Positions 6,289 to 13,700 of a DNA stretch of 20,809 nt are shown piece by piece. The stretch is from JBJKPP01 sp046706145 (GTDB lineage Bacteria; Bacteroidota; Ignavibacteria; Ignavibacteriales; Ignavibacteriaceae). Made by a program: the position numbers and the translations under genes. The notes below the pieces were generated by a model. That model was not told where the DNA came from. It saw only the letters and a list, made by a program, of their open reading frames with translations, and made no database searches. Numbering within the stretch: position 1 is the first letter of the stretch; every line of letters begins with the position of its first letter. The DNA is taken from the NCBI GenBank assembly GCA_046706145.1, contig JBJKPP010000100.1:1-20809 (forward strand), written 5' to 3'.

Positions 6289-7440
6289 ATGACAAACAGC
6301 ATACCCAAAGTAATATTACTCATTGAAACATCCAGAGCATTCGGCAGAGGTGTTTTGTATGGTATTGCAAAATACTCAAGACTTCATGGCCCCTGGGCTT
6401 TTTATAGAGAGCCACGAGGTTTGCATACCCAGGTTCCACGTTTAAAAAGCTGGAATGCTGACGGTATAATAATGCGTAATTCAGTCATTAATAATCAGTT
6501 GTTTAGTATGAAACTTCCCACGATTATGGTTATTCATGATCCGAACCGTCCAGCGCATATTCCTGCAATGGTTACAGATTCGAGAAATATATCCAGGCTG
6601 GCCGCAGAACATTTGCTCGACAGAGGATTTACCAATTTTGCGTTTTGTGGTTATACCGGCTACCACTGGTCGGACGAAAGGGGAAAATACTTTAATGATT
6701 TTGTATTTAGTGCCGGGCACAAAACTTATATTTATGATCAACCGAAGTCGAGAAAATATAAGTCATGGCATAATGAGCAGCAAAGAATGGCTGAATGGTT
6801 GAAGAACTTACCAAAACCTCTCGGTGTTATGGCAAGTAACGATGATAGGGGACAGCATGTTCTTGAAGCATGTAAAATTGCTAGATTGAAAGTTCCTGAA
6901 GAAGTTGCGGTAATCGGTGTGGATAACGATGCTATGATTTGCGATTTATGCGACCCACCTTTGACCAGCGTTGTTTTAGATACTGAGCAAGCGGGGTTTG
7001 CTGCTGCCGAACTTTTAGACAGACTGATGAAAGGGGAAAAAATGGCCGGGCAGGAAATTTTGGTAGAACCATCCCATGTTTTTAAACGCCATTCTACAGA
7101 CATTATGGCGATTGAAGATTCGGAACTTGTCAAAGCGTTATACTTTGTTCGCAACAATGCTAAATATAATATTCATGTTGCAGATGTTGTTAAGGTTACT
7201 TCATTAAGTAGAAGGAGCCTGGAAACGAGATTCAAGAATGTGCTAAACCGTACCATTCAGGAAGAAATAAGAGGCACAAGGGTTAGACTTATTGAACAAA
7301 TGCTAATTGAAACTGATAAGAGTGTATCTGAAATAATGAACAATTTTGATTTTTCAGATGTTGAACACATTGCCAGATATTTCAAGAAAGAAAAAGGGGT
7401 AGGATTAAGAGACTTTAGAAAAATACATAAGGGAAGTTGA
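6289..7440 (+). CDS. XylR-type transcriptional regulator (sugar-binding plus AraC domain)
   Basis: 383 residues from the chosen ATG (MTNSIPKVILLIETSRAFGRG). The frame is open 13 codons further, but the family normally begins just before KVILLIETSRAFGRGVLYGI. Residues about 6-265 form a LacI/ribose-binding-type sensor domain, with typical pieces AAEHLLDRGFTNFAFCGY, GVMASNDDRGQHVLEAC and VAVIGVDNDAMICDLCDPPLTSV. The last hundred residues are an AraC-type double helix-turn-helix (VADVVKVTSLSRRSLETRFK and VSEIMNNFDFSDVEHIARYFKKEKG). The architecture is that of E. coli XylR, a sugar-responsive activator. Here it neighbours an L-arabinose locus, so it probably senses L-arabinose or a related pentose; that is inference from position. 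No Shine-Dalgarno sequence is evident. The operators it binds may be the repeats at 9778-9807 and 13581-13641. Confidence 0.87.
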   Translation: MTNSIPKVILLIETSRAFGRGVLYGIAKYSRLHGPWAFYREPRGLHTQVPRLKSWNADGIIMRNSVINNQLFSMKLPTIMVIHDPNRPAHIPAMVTDSRNISRLAAEHLLDRGFTNFAFCGYTGYHWSDERGKYFNDFVFSAGHKTYIYDQPKSRKYKSWHNEQQRMAEWLKNLPKPLGVMASNDDRGQHVLEACKIARLKVPEEVAVIGVDNDAMICDLCDPPLTSVVLDTEQAGFAAAELLDRLMKGEKMAGQEILVEPSHVFKRHSTDIMAIEDSELVKALYFVRNNAKYNIHVADVVKVTSLSRRSLETRFKNVLNRTIQEEIRGTRVRLIEQMLIETDKSVSEIMNNFDFSDVEHIARYFKKEKGVGLRDFRKIHKGS

Positions 7441-7518
7441 ATCAGTCAAATTAATTTCTGTTACCATCCATTTATAACTAGAACTAATCACTTATACTTA
7501 AAATAAATAAAGGAATAA

Positions 7519-7600
7519 AGGAGTTTTGGAATTTTGTGAAAAAGGCTATCCCATAATTCTATCATTCCAATACTGCAATGTTCCTATTAAACAAACTCCT
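7519..7600. repeat. Nested inverted repeats between convergent genes
   Basis: AGGAGTTT (7519-7526) pairs with AAACTCCT (7593-7600), and inside it TTGGAAT (7526-7532) pairs with ATTCCAA (7564-7570). The structure fills the gap between the 3' ends of the regulator and the small membrane protein gene. It could be a bidirectional terminator of poor quality or the remains of a small palindromic element. No U-rich tract follows closely. Confidence 0.3.
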
Positions 7601-7632
7601 AGTTTTTCAGTAGAAGTTAATATTAGTGGATT

Positions 7633-7860
7633 TTATTGCTGTTTCTTTTTACCCGGTCTGAACCCAATCGAATAAACAAGGCCAAGAATTATTAATAGGA
7701 TGCCCCACCATAGACCAAAATGAAGACTCTTTAGAACCACATTTCTACCGAATGTGTTATATAAGGCTTCAAAAATATTTGCGACCGTAATGATAATTCC
7801 ATAAATCAGGAGCAGCAATCCTATGAAAAACCAAATAGAGATTCCTTTACCTTCTACCAT
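7633..7860 (-). CDS. Small two-helix membrane protein paired with the sugar symporter
   Basis: 75 residues with two strongly hydrophobic segments (about 9-30 and 48-67) and a basic C-terminal tail (GKKKQQ). The layout WFFIGLLLLIYGIII near the start and WWGILLIILGLVYSIGF near the end is, as far as I recall, that of small uncharacterised proteins found beside sodium:solute symporters in several phyla. An excellent GGAGGCAAAA precedes the ATG, and the gene starts 9 bases after the symporter stop, so the two are almost certainly co-transcribed. A role as accessory subunit, stabiliser or regulator of the transporter is inferred from this pairing only. Confidence 0.78.
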   Translation of the reverse strand: MVEGKGISIWFFIGLLLLIYGIIITVANIFEALYNTFGRNVVLKSLHFGLWWGILLIILGLVYSIGFRPGKKKQQ

Positions 7861-7869
7861 TTTTGCCTC

Positions 7870-9603
7870 CTACCAGAAAATAATATTGAGTGTTATAAAG
7901 ACAACAAATATTACAGAAGCCCAAAATACCGGTTTCTTCAATAATGGAACGTGCCCTTCGGAAGGGATTTCCGTGCAGCCTCTTACTAGACCTACCAATT
8001 CCGATTCAGGCTTGGGCTTAGTCATAAAACTTACAACAATAGTAACGATAACGCAAATGAGCCACGACCATAATGCACGATACATATCCTGCGCCATTGT
8101 TTTTGCATAAGGAGAAAGAGCAATAAATCTTAATGCTGCAGGATTAATTTCTACCCAAAGCCACATGCCAACCGATGAAACAATACCGGCAAGCAATCCC
8201 CAAAAACCACCGGCGGCAGTCGTTCTTTTCCACAACATACCAAAGATAACCGTACCGAACAGCGGAGCTATAAAGAAGCTGAACAAAGCCTGTACATAAT
8301 CCATTATGCTTGCAAATTCCTGAACCATATATGCGGTTCCAATGCTGATGATAACACCTATTATTGTACACCATCTTCCCATCTTTACATAATACTCATC
8401 AGATTTTTCTTTCTTAGTCAAATAGAGATGAGCTGGCCTGAAAATATCGTAAGTCCAAACAGTTGCAAAGGCGCTCACATTTCCTGCCATGCCAGACATG
8501 AATCCAGCAATTAGTGCAGTAACACCCAATCCTAATAGACCTGGTCCGGCATACCTTGCAAGCATTAACGGAAGGACCTCGTTATAACTATTAGCTCCGG
8601 TTGCAATAGCCTGCTGTTCTCCCACCAGATGAGGAAGAACTGCCAATCCGAGTAACCCGGGAAGAATAACTATTAATGGTACGAACATCTTAAATCCAGC
8701 TCCAATAATGGGAGCCATTTTAGCGGAACGTAAATCTTTTGCAGAAAGTACCCTTTGAACAACAAGAAAATCTGTTGTCCAATATCCGAAAGAAATAATA
8801 AGTCCTAATCCGAAAACAATTCCTGTCCAGTGGATACCCATGGGATTATCTTTAAATGATCCGAGGGTACTCCAAAGGTGGATATAATTTCCGTGTGGAA
8901 AATTTTGATGAATTCTTGCAACCATTCCACTCCATCCGCCCGTTTCAACGAGACCAACAATGGGAATGACCAATGCGCCGAGCCAGATAAGCATAAACTG
9001 TAAGACTTCATTGAATATTGCAGATAAAAGTCCTCCTAAAACAACATAGACCATAACAGTTATAGATGAGATCCATATGCTGAAATTTATATCCCAGCCG
9101 AGAACGACTTTCATTACCAGCGCCATTGCATACATATTAATGCCGCTCATAAATATTGTCATGAACGCAAATGAAACGGCTGAAAGCATGCTGGCGCTTT
9201 CGCCGAATCTTAATTTTAAATAACCGGGAACCGAATGTGTTTTACTTATATAATAAAAAGGCATCATAATTAGACCAAGGAACAGCATCGCAGGAATAGC
9301 CCCAATCCAGTACCAATGTGTAGCAAGAATTCCATATTGATAAGCAGAAGCCGCCCACCCCATTAATTCCAGCGAGCCGAGGTTTGCGGCAACAAAGGAT
9401 AATCCCGCAATCCACGAAGTCATTTTTCTGCCGGCCATGAAAAAATCTTCCCCAGTTTTGGTATACCTCAATAAGTAATAACCTATTCCAAGAACAAAAA
9501 TGAAATAGATTGCTATAATAATTGAGTCTACCCAATCCAGATGGACAATGCTGTTTGTACTAAACAACAGAGTTGAAAGCTGCATGCCTATTTTATATGT
9601 CAT
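7870..9603 (-). CDS. Sodium:solute symporter (SSS family), probable L-arabinose importer
   Basis: 577 residues with about fourteen hydrophobic segments, the SGLT-like layout. The first helix (residues 25-45) is followed by TGEDFFMAGRKM and SFVAANLGSLELMGW, and the segment GYWTTDFLVVQRVLSAKDL near residue 270 is a strong signature of the sugar-transporting branch of the family. It would carry a sugar into the cytoplasm with sodium. Divergent transcription from the arabinose genes, with a shared intergenic region of about 290 bases, makes L-arabinose the likely substrate, although other pentoses or galactose-like sugars cannot be excluded. AAGGGA lies about ten bases before the ATG at 9603; a second in-frame ATG at 9585 is possible. 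It is followed by the small membrane protein gene after 9 bases. Confidence 0.9.
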   Translation of the reverse strand: MTYKIGMQLSTLLFSTNSIVHLDWVDSIIIAIYFIFVLGIGYYLLRYTKTGEDFFMAGRKMTSWIAGLSFVAANLGSLELMGWAASAYQYGILATHWYWIGAIPAMLFLGLIMMPFYYISKTHSVPGYLKLRFGESASMLSAVSFAFMTIFMSGINMYAMALVMKVVLGWDINFSIWISSITVMVYVVLGGLLSAIFNEVLQFMLIWLGALVIPIVGLVETGGWSGMVARIHQNFPHGNYIHLWSTLGSFKDNPMGIHWTGIVFGLGLIISFGYWTTDFLVVQRVLSAKDLRSAKMAPIIGAGFKMFVPLIVILPGLLGLAVLPHLVGEQQAIATGANSYNEVLPLMLARYAGPGLLGLGVTALIAGFMSGMAGNVSAFATVWTYDIFRPAHLYLTKKEKSDEYYVKMGRWCTIIGVIISIGTAYMVQEFASIMDYVQALFSFFIAPLFGTVIFGMLWKRTTAAGGFWGLLAGIVSSVGMWLWVEINPAALRFIALSPYAKTMAQDMYRALWSWLICVIVTIVVSFMTKPKPESELVGLVRGCTEIPSEGHVPLLKKPVFWASVIFVVFITLNIIFW

Positions 9604-9777
9604 GATTCGTGCTTCCCTTATTTATTTTTTATTTATGAGGAACTAAAGTACAATGAAAAAATCGGATATTAAATTAACCCAATTTATTTAATAAAGAAAT
9701 AGAAAATAGTTATATCGTAAAAATTAATATTCATTTTTTAACGAATATTTGTAACTTAATAAGATATATAAAGTGTA

Positions 9778-9807
9778 CTTGCGCAAAATGGTTAATCATT
9801 AACGCAA
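9778..9807. promoter_or_regulatory. Candidate operator between the divergent transport and arabinose genes
   Basis: GTTAAT-C-ATTAAC (9791-9803) is a perfect 6-1-6 palindrome. Overlapping it, TTGCG (9779-9783) and CGCAA (9803-9807) form a wider inverted repeat. The words CTTGCGC and TTAATC both occur again in the repeat array before araA (13586-13592 and 13593-13598). The site lies about 90 bases before the epimerase start and 175 before the symporter start, suiting control of both directions. The regulator is unidentified; the XylR-type protein nearby is the obvious candidate. Confidence 0.45.
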
Positions 9808-9896
9808 AAGGGCTTTTCTAAAAGGAATTGTATTTTAATATTTATAACAATAATTTCTAATTAAAACAATTAGTAGATAATCTTTTGAGGCGCGCT

Positions 9897-11027
9897 ATGA
9901 AAATTTATTATTCGTTGTTTATCTGTATTATTCTTCCCTTTTGTTTGGTCCTCGGGCAAACCAATAAAACTAACAGTGTTCAAAAGAAATATTTTGGAAC
10001 TCTACAATCAGGTGAAAAAATATATTCTTATACATTAACAAATTCTCATGGCATGAGCGCAGAGATTATCAATTTTGGAGCAACTGTTGTGAAACTTAAA
10101 GTGCCGGATAAAAACGGCAAAATTGGTGATGTAATTCTTGGTTACGATAGTCTTTCCGGTTATGTCAACGGTAATTCTTTTTTCGGCGGAACAATTGGTA
10201 GATACGGGAATAGAATAAGCAAAGGTCGTTTTACGATAGATGGGAAAAAATATCAAGTAACAATAAATGATGGTGAGAATAGCCTTCACGGTGGAATCAA
10301 AGGATTTAACAAAGAAGTCTGGAAAGCAAAAATTGTAAAAGAAAATCCTCCGACAGTAGAATTCACTTATGTAAGTCCGGACGGTGACCAAGGATATCCT
10401 GGTACTCTTACGGCTACAGTAAAGTTTAATCTGACAGAGAAAAATGGATTTGAAATAAACTACAGAGCTACTACTAATAAACCTACGATCGTAAATCTTA
10501 CAAATCATTGTTACTTTAACCTTACTGCTAATCCTGAAAATAACATTCTTAATCAAGTTTTAATGATAAAGGCTAACGAATTTACTCCAATTGATAGCGA
10601 ATTCATTCCTACTGGAGAAATAAGAAGTGTTAAGGGCACACCAATGGATTTTAGAAAACCCACGACAATAGGTTCCCGCATTCACGACAATTATCAACAG
10701 TTGAAAAACGGCAAAGGTTATGACCATAACTTTGTATTAGATGATTATAATGGTAAAGTCAGAGAAGTAGCCACCGTGTATGATCCTGGCAGTGGAAGAT
10801 TTATGAAAGTGTTTACCGATCAACCAGGGCTGCAATTTTATTCCGGTAATTTCCTGGATGGAACAACTAAGGGCAAATATGGAATCTATTACAAACACAG
10901 AACTGCACTTTGTTTGGAATGCCAGCATTTCCCGGATTCTCCCAATCATAAGAATTTCCCATCAACTGTGTTAAGACCGGGACATGTATATAGGCAAACT
11001 ACTATTTATCAATTCTCAGTTAAATAA
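9897..11027 (+). CDS. Exported aldose 1-epimerase (GalM-like)
   Basis: 376 residues from ATG 9897, chosen because GAGG lies 6 bases upstream; a TTG four codons earlier overlaps that GAGG. An N-terminal hydrophobic signal (YYSLFICIILPFCLVLG) suggests export, with cleavage near G20-Q21. The galactose mutarotase fold is shown by GGTIGRYGNRISKGRF, SLHGGIKGFNKEVW with H131, VNLTNHCYFNL with H204, and LECQHFPDSPNH with the catalytic base E341. The enzyme equilibrates alpha and beta anomers of free aldoses. As first gene of the arabinose run, and exported like the arabinofuranosidase, it probably converts released arabinose to the anomer preferred by the importer. Exported GalM homologues are common in Bacteroidota-like bacteria. 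It is followed 76 bases later by araB. Confidence 0.9.
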   Translation: MKIYYSLFICIILPFCLVLGQTNKTNSVQKKYFGTLQSGEKIYSYTLTNSHGMSAEIINFGATVVKLKVPDKNGKIGDVILGYDSLSGYVNGNSFFGGTIGRYGNRISKGRFTIDGKKYQVTINDGENSLHGGIKGFNKEVWKAKIVKENPPTVEFTYVSPDGDQGYPGTLTATVKFNLTEKNGFEINYRATTNKPTIVNLTNHCYFNLTANPENNILNQVLMIKANEFTPIDSEFIPTGEIRSVKGTPMDFRKPTTIGSRIHDNYQQLKNGKGYDHNFVLDDYNGKVREVATVYDPGSGRFMKVFTDQPGLQFYSGNFLDGTTKGKYGIYYKHRTALCLECQHFPDSPNHKNFPSTVLRPGHVYRQTTIYQFSVK

Positions 11028-11103
11028 AATGGAGACTGACCGATAGCAGGTTGTCATAGATATTTTTCATTTGTTGAAATTTGATTTTTTGCCAGACAAA
11101 AAC

Positions 11104-12813
11104 ATGATGAGCAAATATACAATCGGTTTAGATTTTGGAACGAACTCCTGCAGGGCGCTTTTAGTAGATATTTCAGACGGTAAAGAGGTAGCTACTCATG
11201 TTTTTAATTATCCGTCAGGTGAAGCAGGGGTAATTATTGATCCTACGGATCCTAATCTCGCTAGACAAAACCCAGCAGACTATCTACAGGGAATCCAGGT
11301 AACAGTGAAAGAAGTTGTCAAAAAGGCTAAAGCATCACATCCTAAATTTTCTGTAGATAATGTGATTGGAATTGGTGTAGATACTACAGGTAGTAGTCCA
11401 ATGCCTGTAGATGTGAACGGAGTTCCTCTCTGTTTCGATGAAAAGTTTAAAGATGAACCGTCGGCTATGGTCTGGTTGTGGAAGGATCATACTTCCCATG
11501 TTGAAGCAAAGATGATTACTGAAACAGCGTCAAAGATGAAACCCGAGTATCTTGCAAAAATTGGCGGAGTTTATTCTTCGGAGTGGTTTTGGAGCAAAAT
11601 ATTACATTGTCAAAAAGAAAATAAAAATGTAATAGATGCAGCATATACTTTTGTAGAAATCTGTGATTGGATACCTGCGGTACTTGTTGGTGATACAAAA
11701 CCAGATCATATAAAAAGAAGCGTTTGTGCGGCAGGCCATAAAGCGATGTACAATAAAGATTGGGGAGGATTTCCGGATGCTGAATTACTCAAGGTACTTT
11801 CTTCGGAACTTGCCGATTTCCGATGGAGGATGAGAGAAGATGCTTTCCTTTCTGATGAAAAAGTAGGTTGCCTAAGTCAGGATTGGGCTGACCGTCTTGG
11901 CTTATCTACTAAGACCGTAGTAGCTGTTGGTGCTTTTGATGCACATATGGGTGCTGTTGGAGCAGGAATTAAAACAGGCACTCTTGTAAAAATTTTGGGT
12001 ACAAGCACTTGCGATATTATGGTTTGGCCAAATAATAAACAGCTTGCCGATATACCTGGTGTCTGTGGTATTGTTAATGAATCAGTAATGAGAGGTTTTT
12101 ACGGTATTGAAGCCGGTCAGTCTGCTGTAGGAGATATTTTTCTCTGGTTTATAAATAATTTTGTTTCGGAAAAATATGGGAAGACACAGGAAAAACGCTT
12201 TGCAAATTTGGAGAAAGAAGCCACACACTTAAAGCCTGGGGAATCCGGGTTAATAGCATTGGACTGGAATAATGGTAACAGAACTATTTTAGTTGATGTT
12301 CGCTTATCAGGCTTATTAATAGGTCAAACTCTTCATACCCAGCCTCATGAAGTTTATAGAGCCTTGATAGAATCTACCGCTTTTGGAGCTCTCGCAATAA
12401 TAGACAGAATAGAACAGAACGGAGTTAAAATTAATGAGGTTGTTAACTGTGGAGGATTGGCAGTTAAAAACCCTCTACTTATGCAGATTTATGCAGATGT
12501 CACTGGCCGCCTTATGAAAATTTCAAGAAGTGAGCAAACACCTGCATTGGGCGCTGCTATCTTTGCAGCTGTTGCCGCAGGAAAAGAAACAAGTGGTTTT
12601 GAAAGTGTTGAACACGCACAAGGCGTTATGACTGGCATTACTAAGACCTATGAACCAATTAAGAAAAATCATGAAGTTTACAAAGAACTATATAAAATTT
12701 ATCATCAATTGCATGATGGATTTGGAATCCCGACTAGTAAGGAGAAAAGAAATATGTTTAATGTCATGAAAGATTTGTTAAATATCAGGGACAAAGTTCT
12801 AAAGGAAAAATAA
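11104..12813 (+). CDS. araB: L-ribulokinase
   Basis: A FGGY-family sugar kinase of 569 residues, near the usual size of AraB. The N-terminal phosphate-binding motif YTIGLDFGTNSCRALLVD, the substrate region GIGVDTTGSSPMPVD, VGAFDAHMGAVGAG with the catalytic Asp, LGTSTCDIM, and the C-terminal NCGGLAVKNPLLMQIYADVT follow the ribulokinase order. It phosphorylates L-ribulose at C5 with ATP. Two adjacent ATGs (11104 and 11107) can start the protein; an upstream in-frame TTG at 11071 adds 11 residues with no family counterpart and is rejected. No clear Shine-Dalgarno sequence is visible, which is odd against its neighbours. Its stop codon overlaps the araD start (TAATG), implying translational coupling. 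Confidence 0.95.
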   Translation: MMSKYTIGLDFGTNSCRALLVDISDGKEVATHVFNYPSGEAGVIIDPTDPNLARQNPADYLQGIQVTVKEVVKKAKASHPKFSVDNVIGIGVDTTGSSPMPVDVNGVPLCFDEKFKDEPSAMVWLWKDHTSHVEAKMITETASKMKPEYLAKIGGVYSSEWFWSKILHCQKENKNVIDAAYTFVEICDWIPAVLVGDTKPDHIKRSVCAAGHKAMYNKDWGGFPDAELLKVLSSELADFRWRMREDAFLSDEKVGCLSQDWADRLGLSTKTVVAVGAFDAHMGAVGAGIKTGTLVKILGTSTCDIMVWPNNKQLADIPGVCGIVNESVMRGFYGIEAGQSAVGDIFLWFINNFVSEKYGKTQEKRFANLEKEATHLKPGESGLIALDWNNGNRTILVDVRLSGLLIGQTLHTQPHEVYRALIESTAFGALAIIDRIEQNGVKINEVVNCGGLAVKNPLLMQIYADVTGRLMKISRSEQTPALGAAIFAAVAAGKETSGFESVEHAQGVMTGITKTYEPIKKNHEVYKELYKIYHQLHDGFGIPTSKEKRNMFNVMKDLLNIRDKVLKEK

Positions 12814-13514
12814 TGTTAGAAGAATTGAAGGAGAAAGTTCTTGAAGCAAATCAGGATTTGGTTAAATATAATTTGGTGACCTTAACCTGGGGAAACGTAA
12901 GCGGGATAGACCGCAAAGAAAGTTTAATTGTTATTAAACCGAGTGGTGTAGATTACGACAAATTAAAAATTAATGATATGGTTGTTGTGGATCTGAACGG
13001 CAAAGTAATTGAAGGAAACAAAAGACCTTCATCTGATACTCCAACTCATGTTGAACTGTATAAGAGTTTTGCAAACATAGGTGGAATAACACACAGCCAC
13101 AGCGAATATGCCACAATTTTCGCACAGGCTTGTAAAGAGATTCCTTGTTTCGGAACAACCCACGCGGATCATTTCAATGGTCCGATTCCGGTAACGCGCT
13201 TCTTAAGCCGGGAGGAAGTTGATGAAAATTATGAATTAAATACTGGAAAATTAATAGTTGAACGATTTAAAAATTTAGATCCCGTTTCTACACCGGGAGT
13301 ACTTCTTGCAGGTCATGCACCATTCACCTGGGGAAAAAATCCCGAAGATTCCGTGAAAAATAATCTCGTTTTAGAACGTGTTGCAAAAATGGCTCTAAAT
13401 AGTCTGCTGCTAAATCCTAATCTAAAAGATTTGCCAGATTATATTTTGAATAAGCATTATTCGCGTAAACATGGTTCAAATGCATATTATGGTCAGCCCA
13501 AGGAAAAGGAATAA
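12813..13514 (+). CDS. araD: L-ribulose-5-phosphate 4-epimerase
   Basis: 233 residues, against 231 in E. coli, of the class II aldolase/epimerase family. GNVSG and the phosphate-binding IKPSGVDYD lie in the N-terminal third. Zinc ligands H94 and H96 (THSHSEYATIFAQ) and H168 (AGHAPFTWG), the catalytic D119 (THADHFNG), and the C-terminal Tyr of HGSNAYYGQ near 228 correspond to the E. coli set H95, H97, H171, D120 and Y229. It converts L-ribulose-5-phosphate to D-xylulose-5-phosphate for the pentose phosphate pathway. The start overlaps the araB stop by one base and AAAGGA lies just upstream. After it comes an unusual 186-base gap with inverted repeats before araA. Confidence 0.95.
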   Translation: MLEELKEKVLEANQDLVKYNLVTLTWGNVSGIDRKESLIVIKPSGVDYDKLKINDMVVVDLNGKVIEGNKRPSSDTPTHVELYKSFANIGGITHSHSEYATIFAQACKEIPCFGTTHADHFNGPIPVTRFLSREEVDENYELNTGKLIVERFKNLDPVSTPGVLLAGHAPFTWGKNPEDSVKNNLVLERVAKMALNSLLLNPNLKDLPDYILNKHYSRKHGSNAYYGQPKEKE

Positions 13515-13580
13515 AAAGTATAAGAATTTATTTTATGAATCATCGAAAAGTTATATTAATTCATGTTACCTAAAAAATTA

Positions 13581-13641
13581 TTAATCTTGCGCTTAATCGA
13601 AATCTTACTCGATTTTTTGAACTGATTAAGAGTAAGATTAA
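13581..13641. promoter_or_regulatory. Repeat array and large inverted repeat in the araD-araA gap
   Basis: The left arm at 13581-13598 (TTAATCTTGCGCTTAATC) and the right arm at 13624-13641 (GATTAAGAGTAAGATTAA) are inverted copies agreeing at 16 of 18 positions around a 25-base centre. Within each arm the box TTAATC or GATTAA occurs twice, 12 bases apart. On a second axis AATCTTACTC (13601-13610) pairs perfectly with GAGTAAGATT (13630-13639), so the middle holds a partial third copy. The array ends about 60 bases before araA. It looks like a multi-site operator for an AraC-type activator at an internal promoter; as RNA it would also form a strong hairpin, so a role in mRNA processing or stability is an alternative. 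Confidence 0.6.
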
Positions 13642-13700
13642 GACTTTGTATAAGGTGACATTTTATTTAAAGACAAAGACTAACAAATAGAGTTTATATT

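Noticed and set aside
9885..9896. TTG start for the epimerase four codons upstream
   Set aside because: The TTG overlaps the GAGG that serves as ribosome binding site for the ATG at 9897.
10035..10556. 173-residue open frame on the minus strand inside the epimerase gene
   Set aside because: It is antisense to a well-supported enzyme and its Ile/Phe/Cys-rich translation shows no domain or ribosome binding site that I can recognise.
11071..11103. TTG start giving araB 11 extra residues
   Set aside because: FGGY kinases begin just before the YTIGLDFGT motif, and the extra residues show no family similarity.
13581..13641. CRISPR array from the regularly spaced boxes
   Set aside because: Repeats are only 6 bases, spaced 12 apart and arranged as an inverted repeat. 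There are no unique spacers of CRISPR size and no cas genes.
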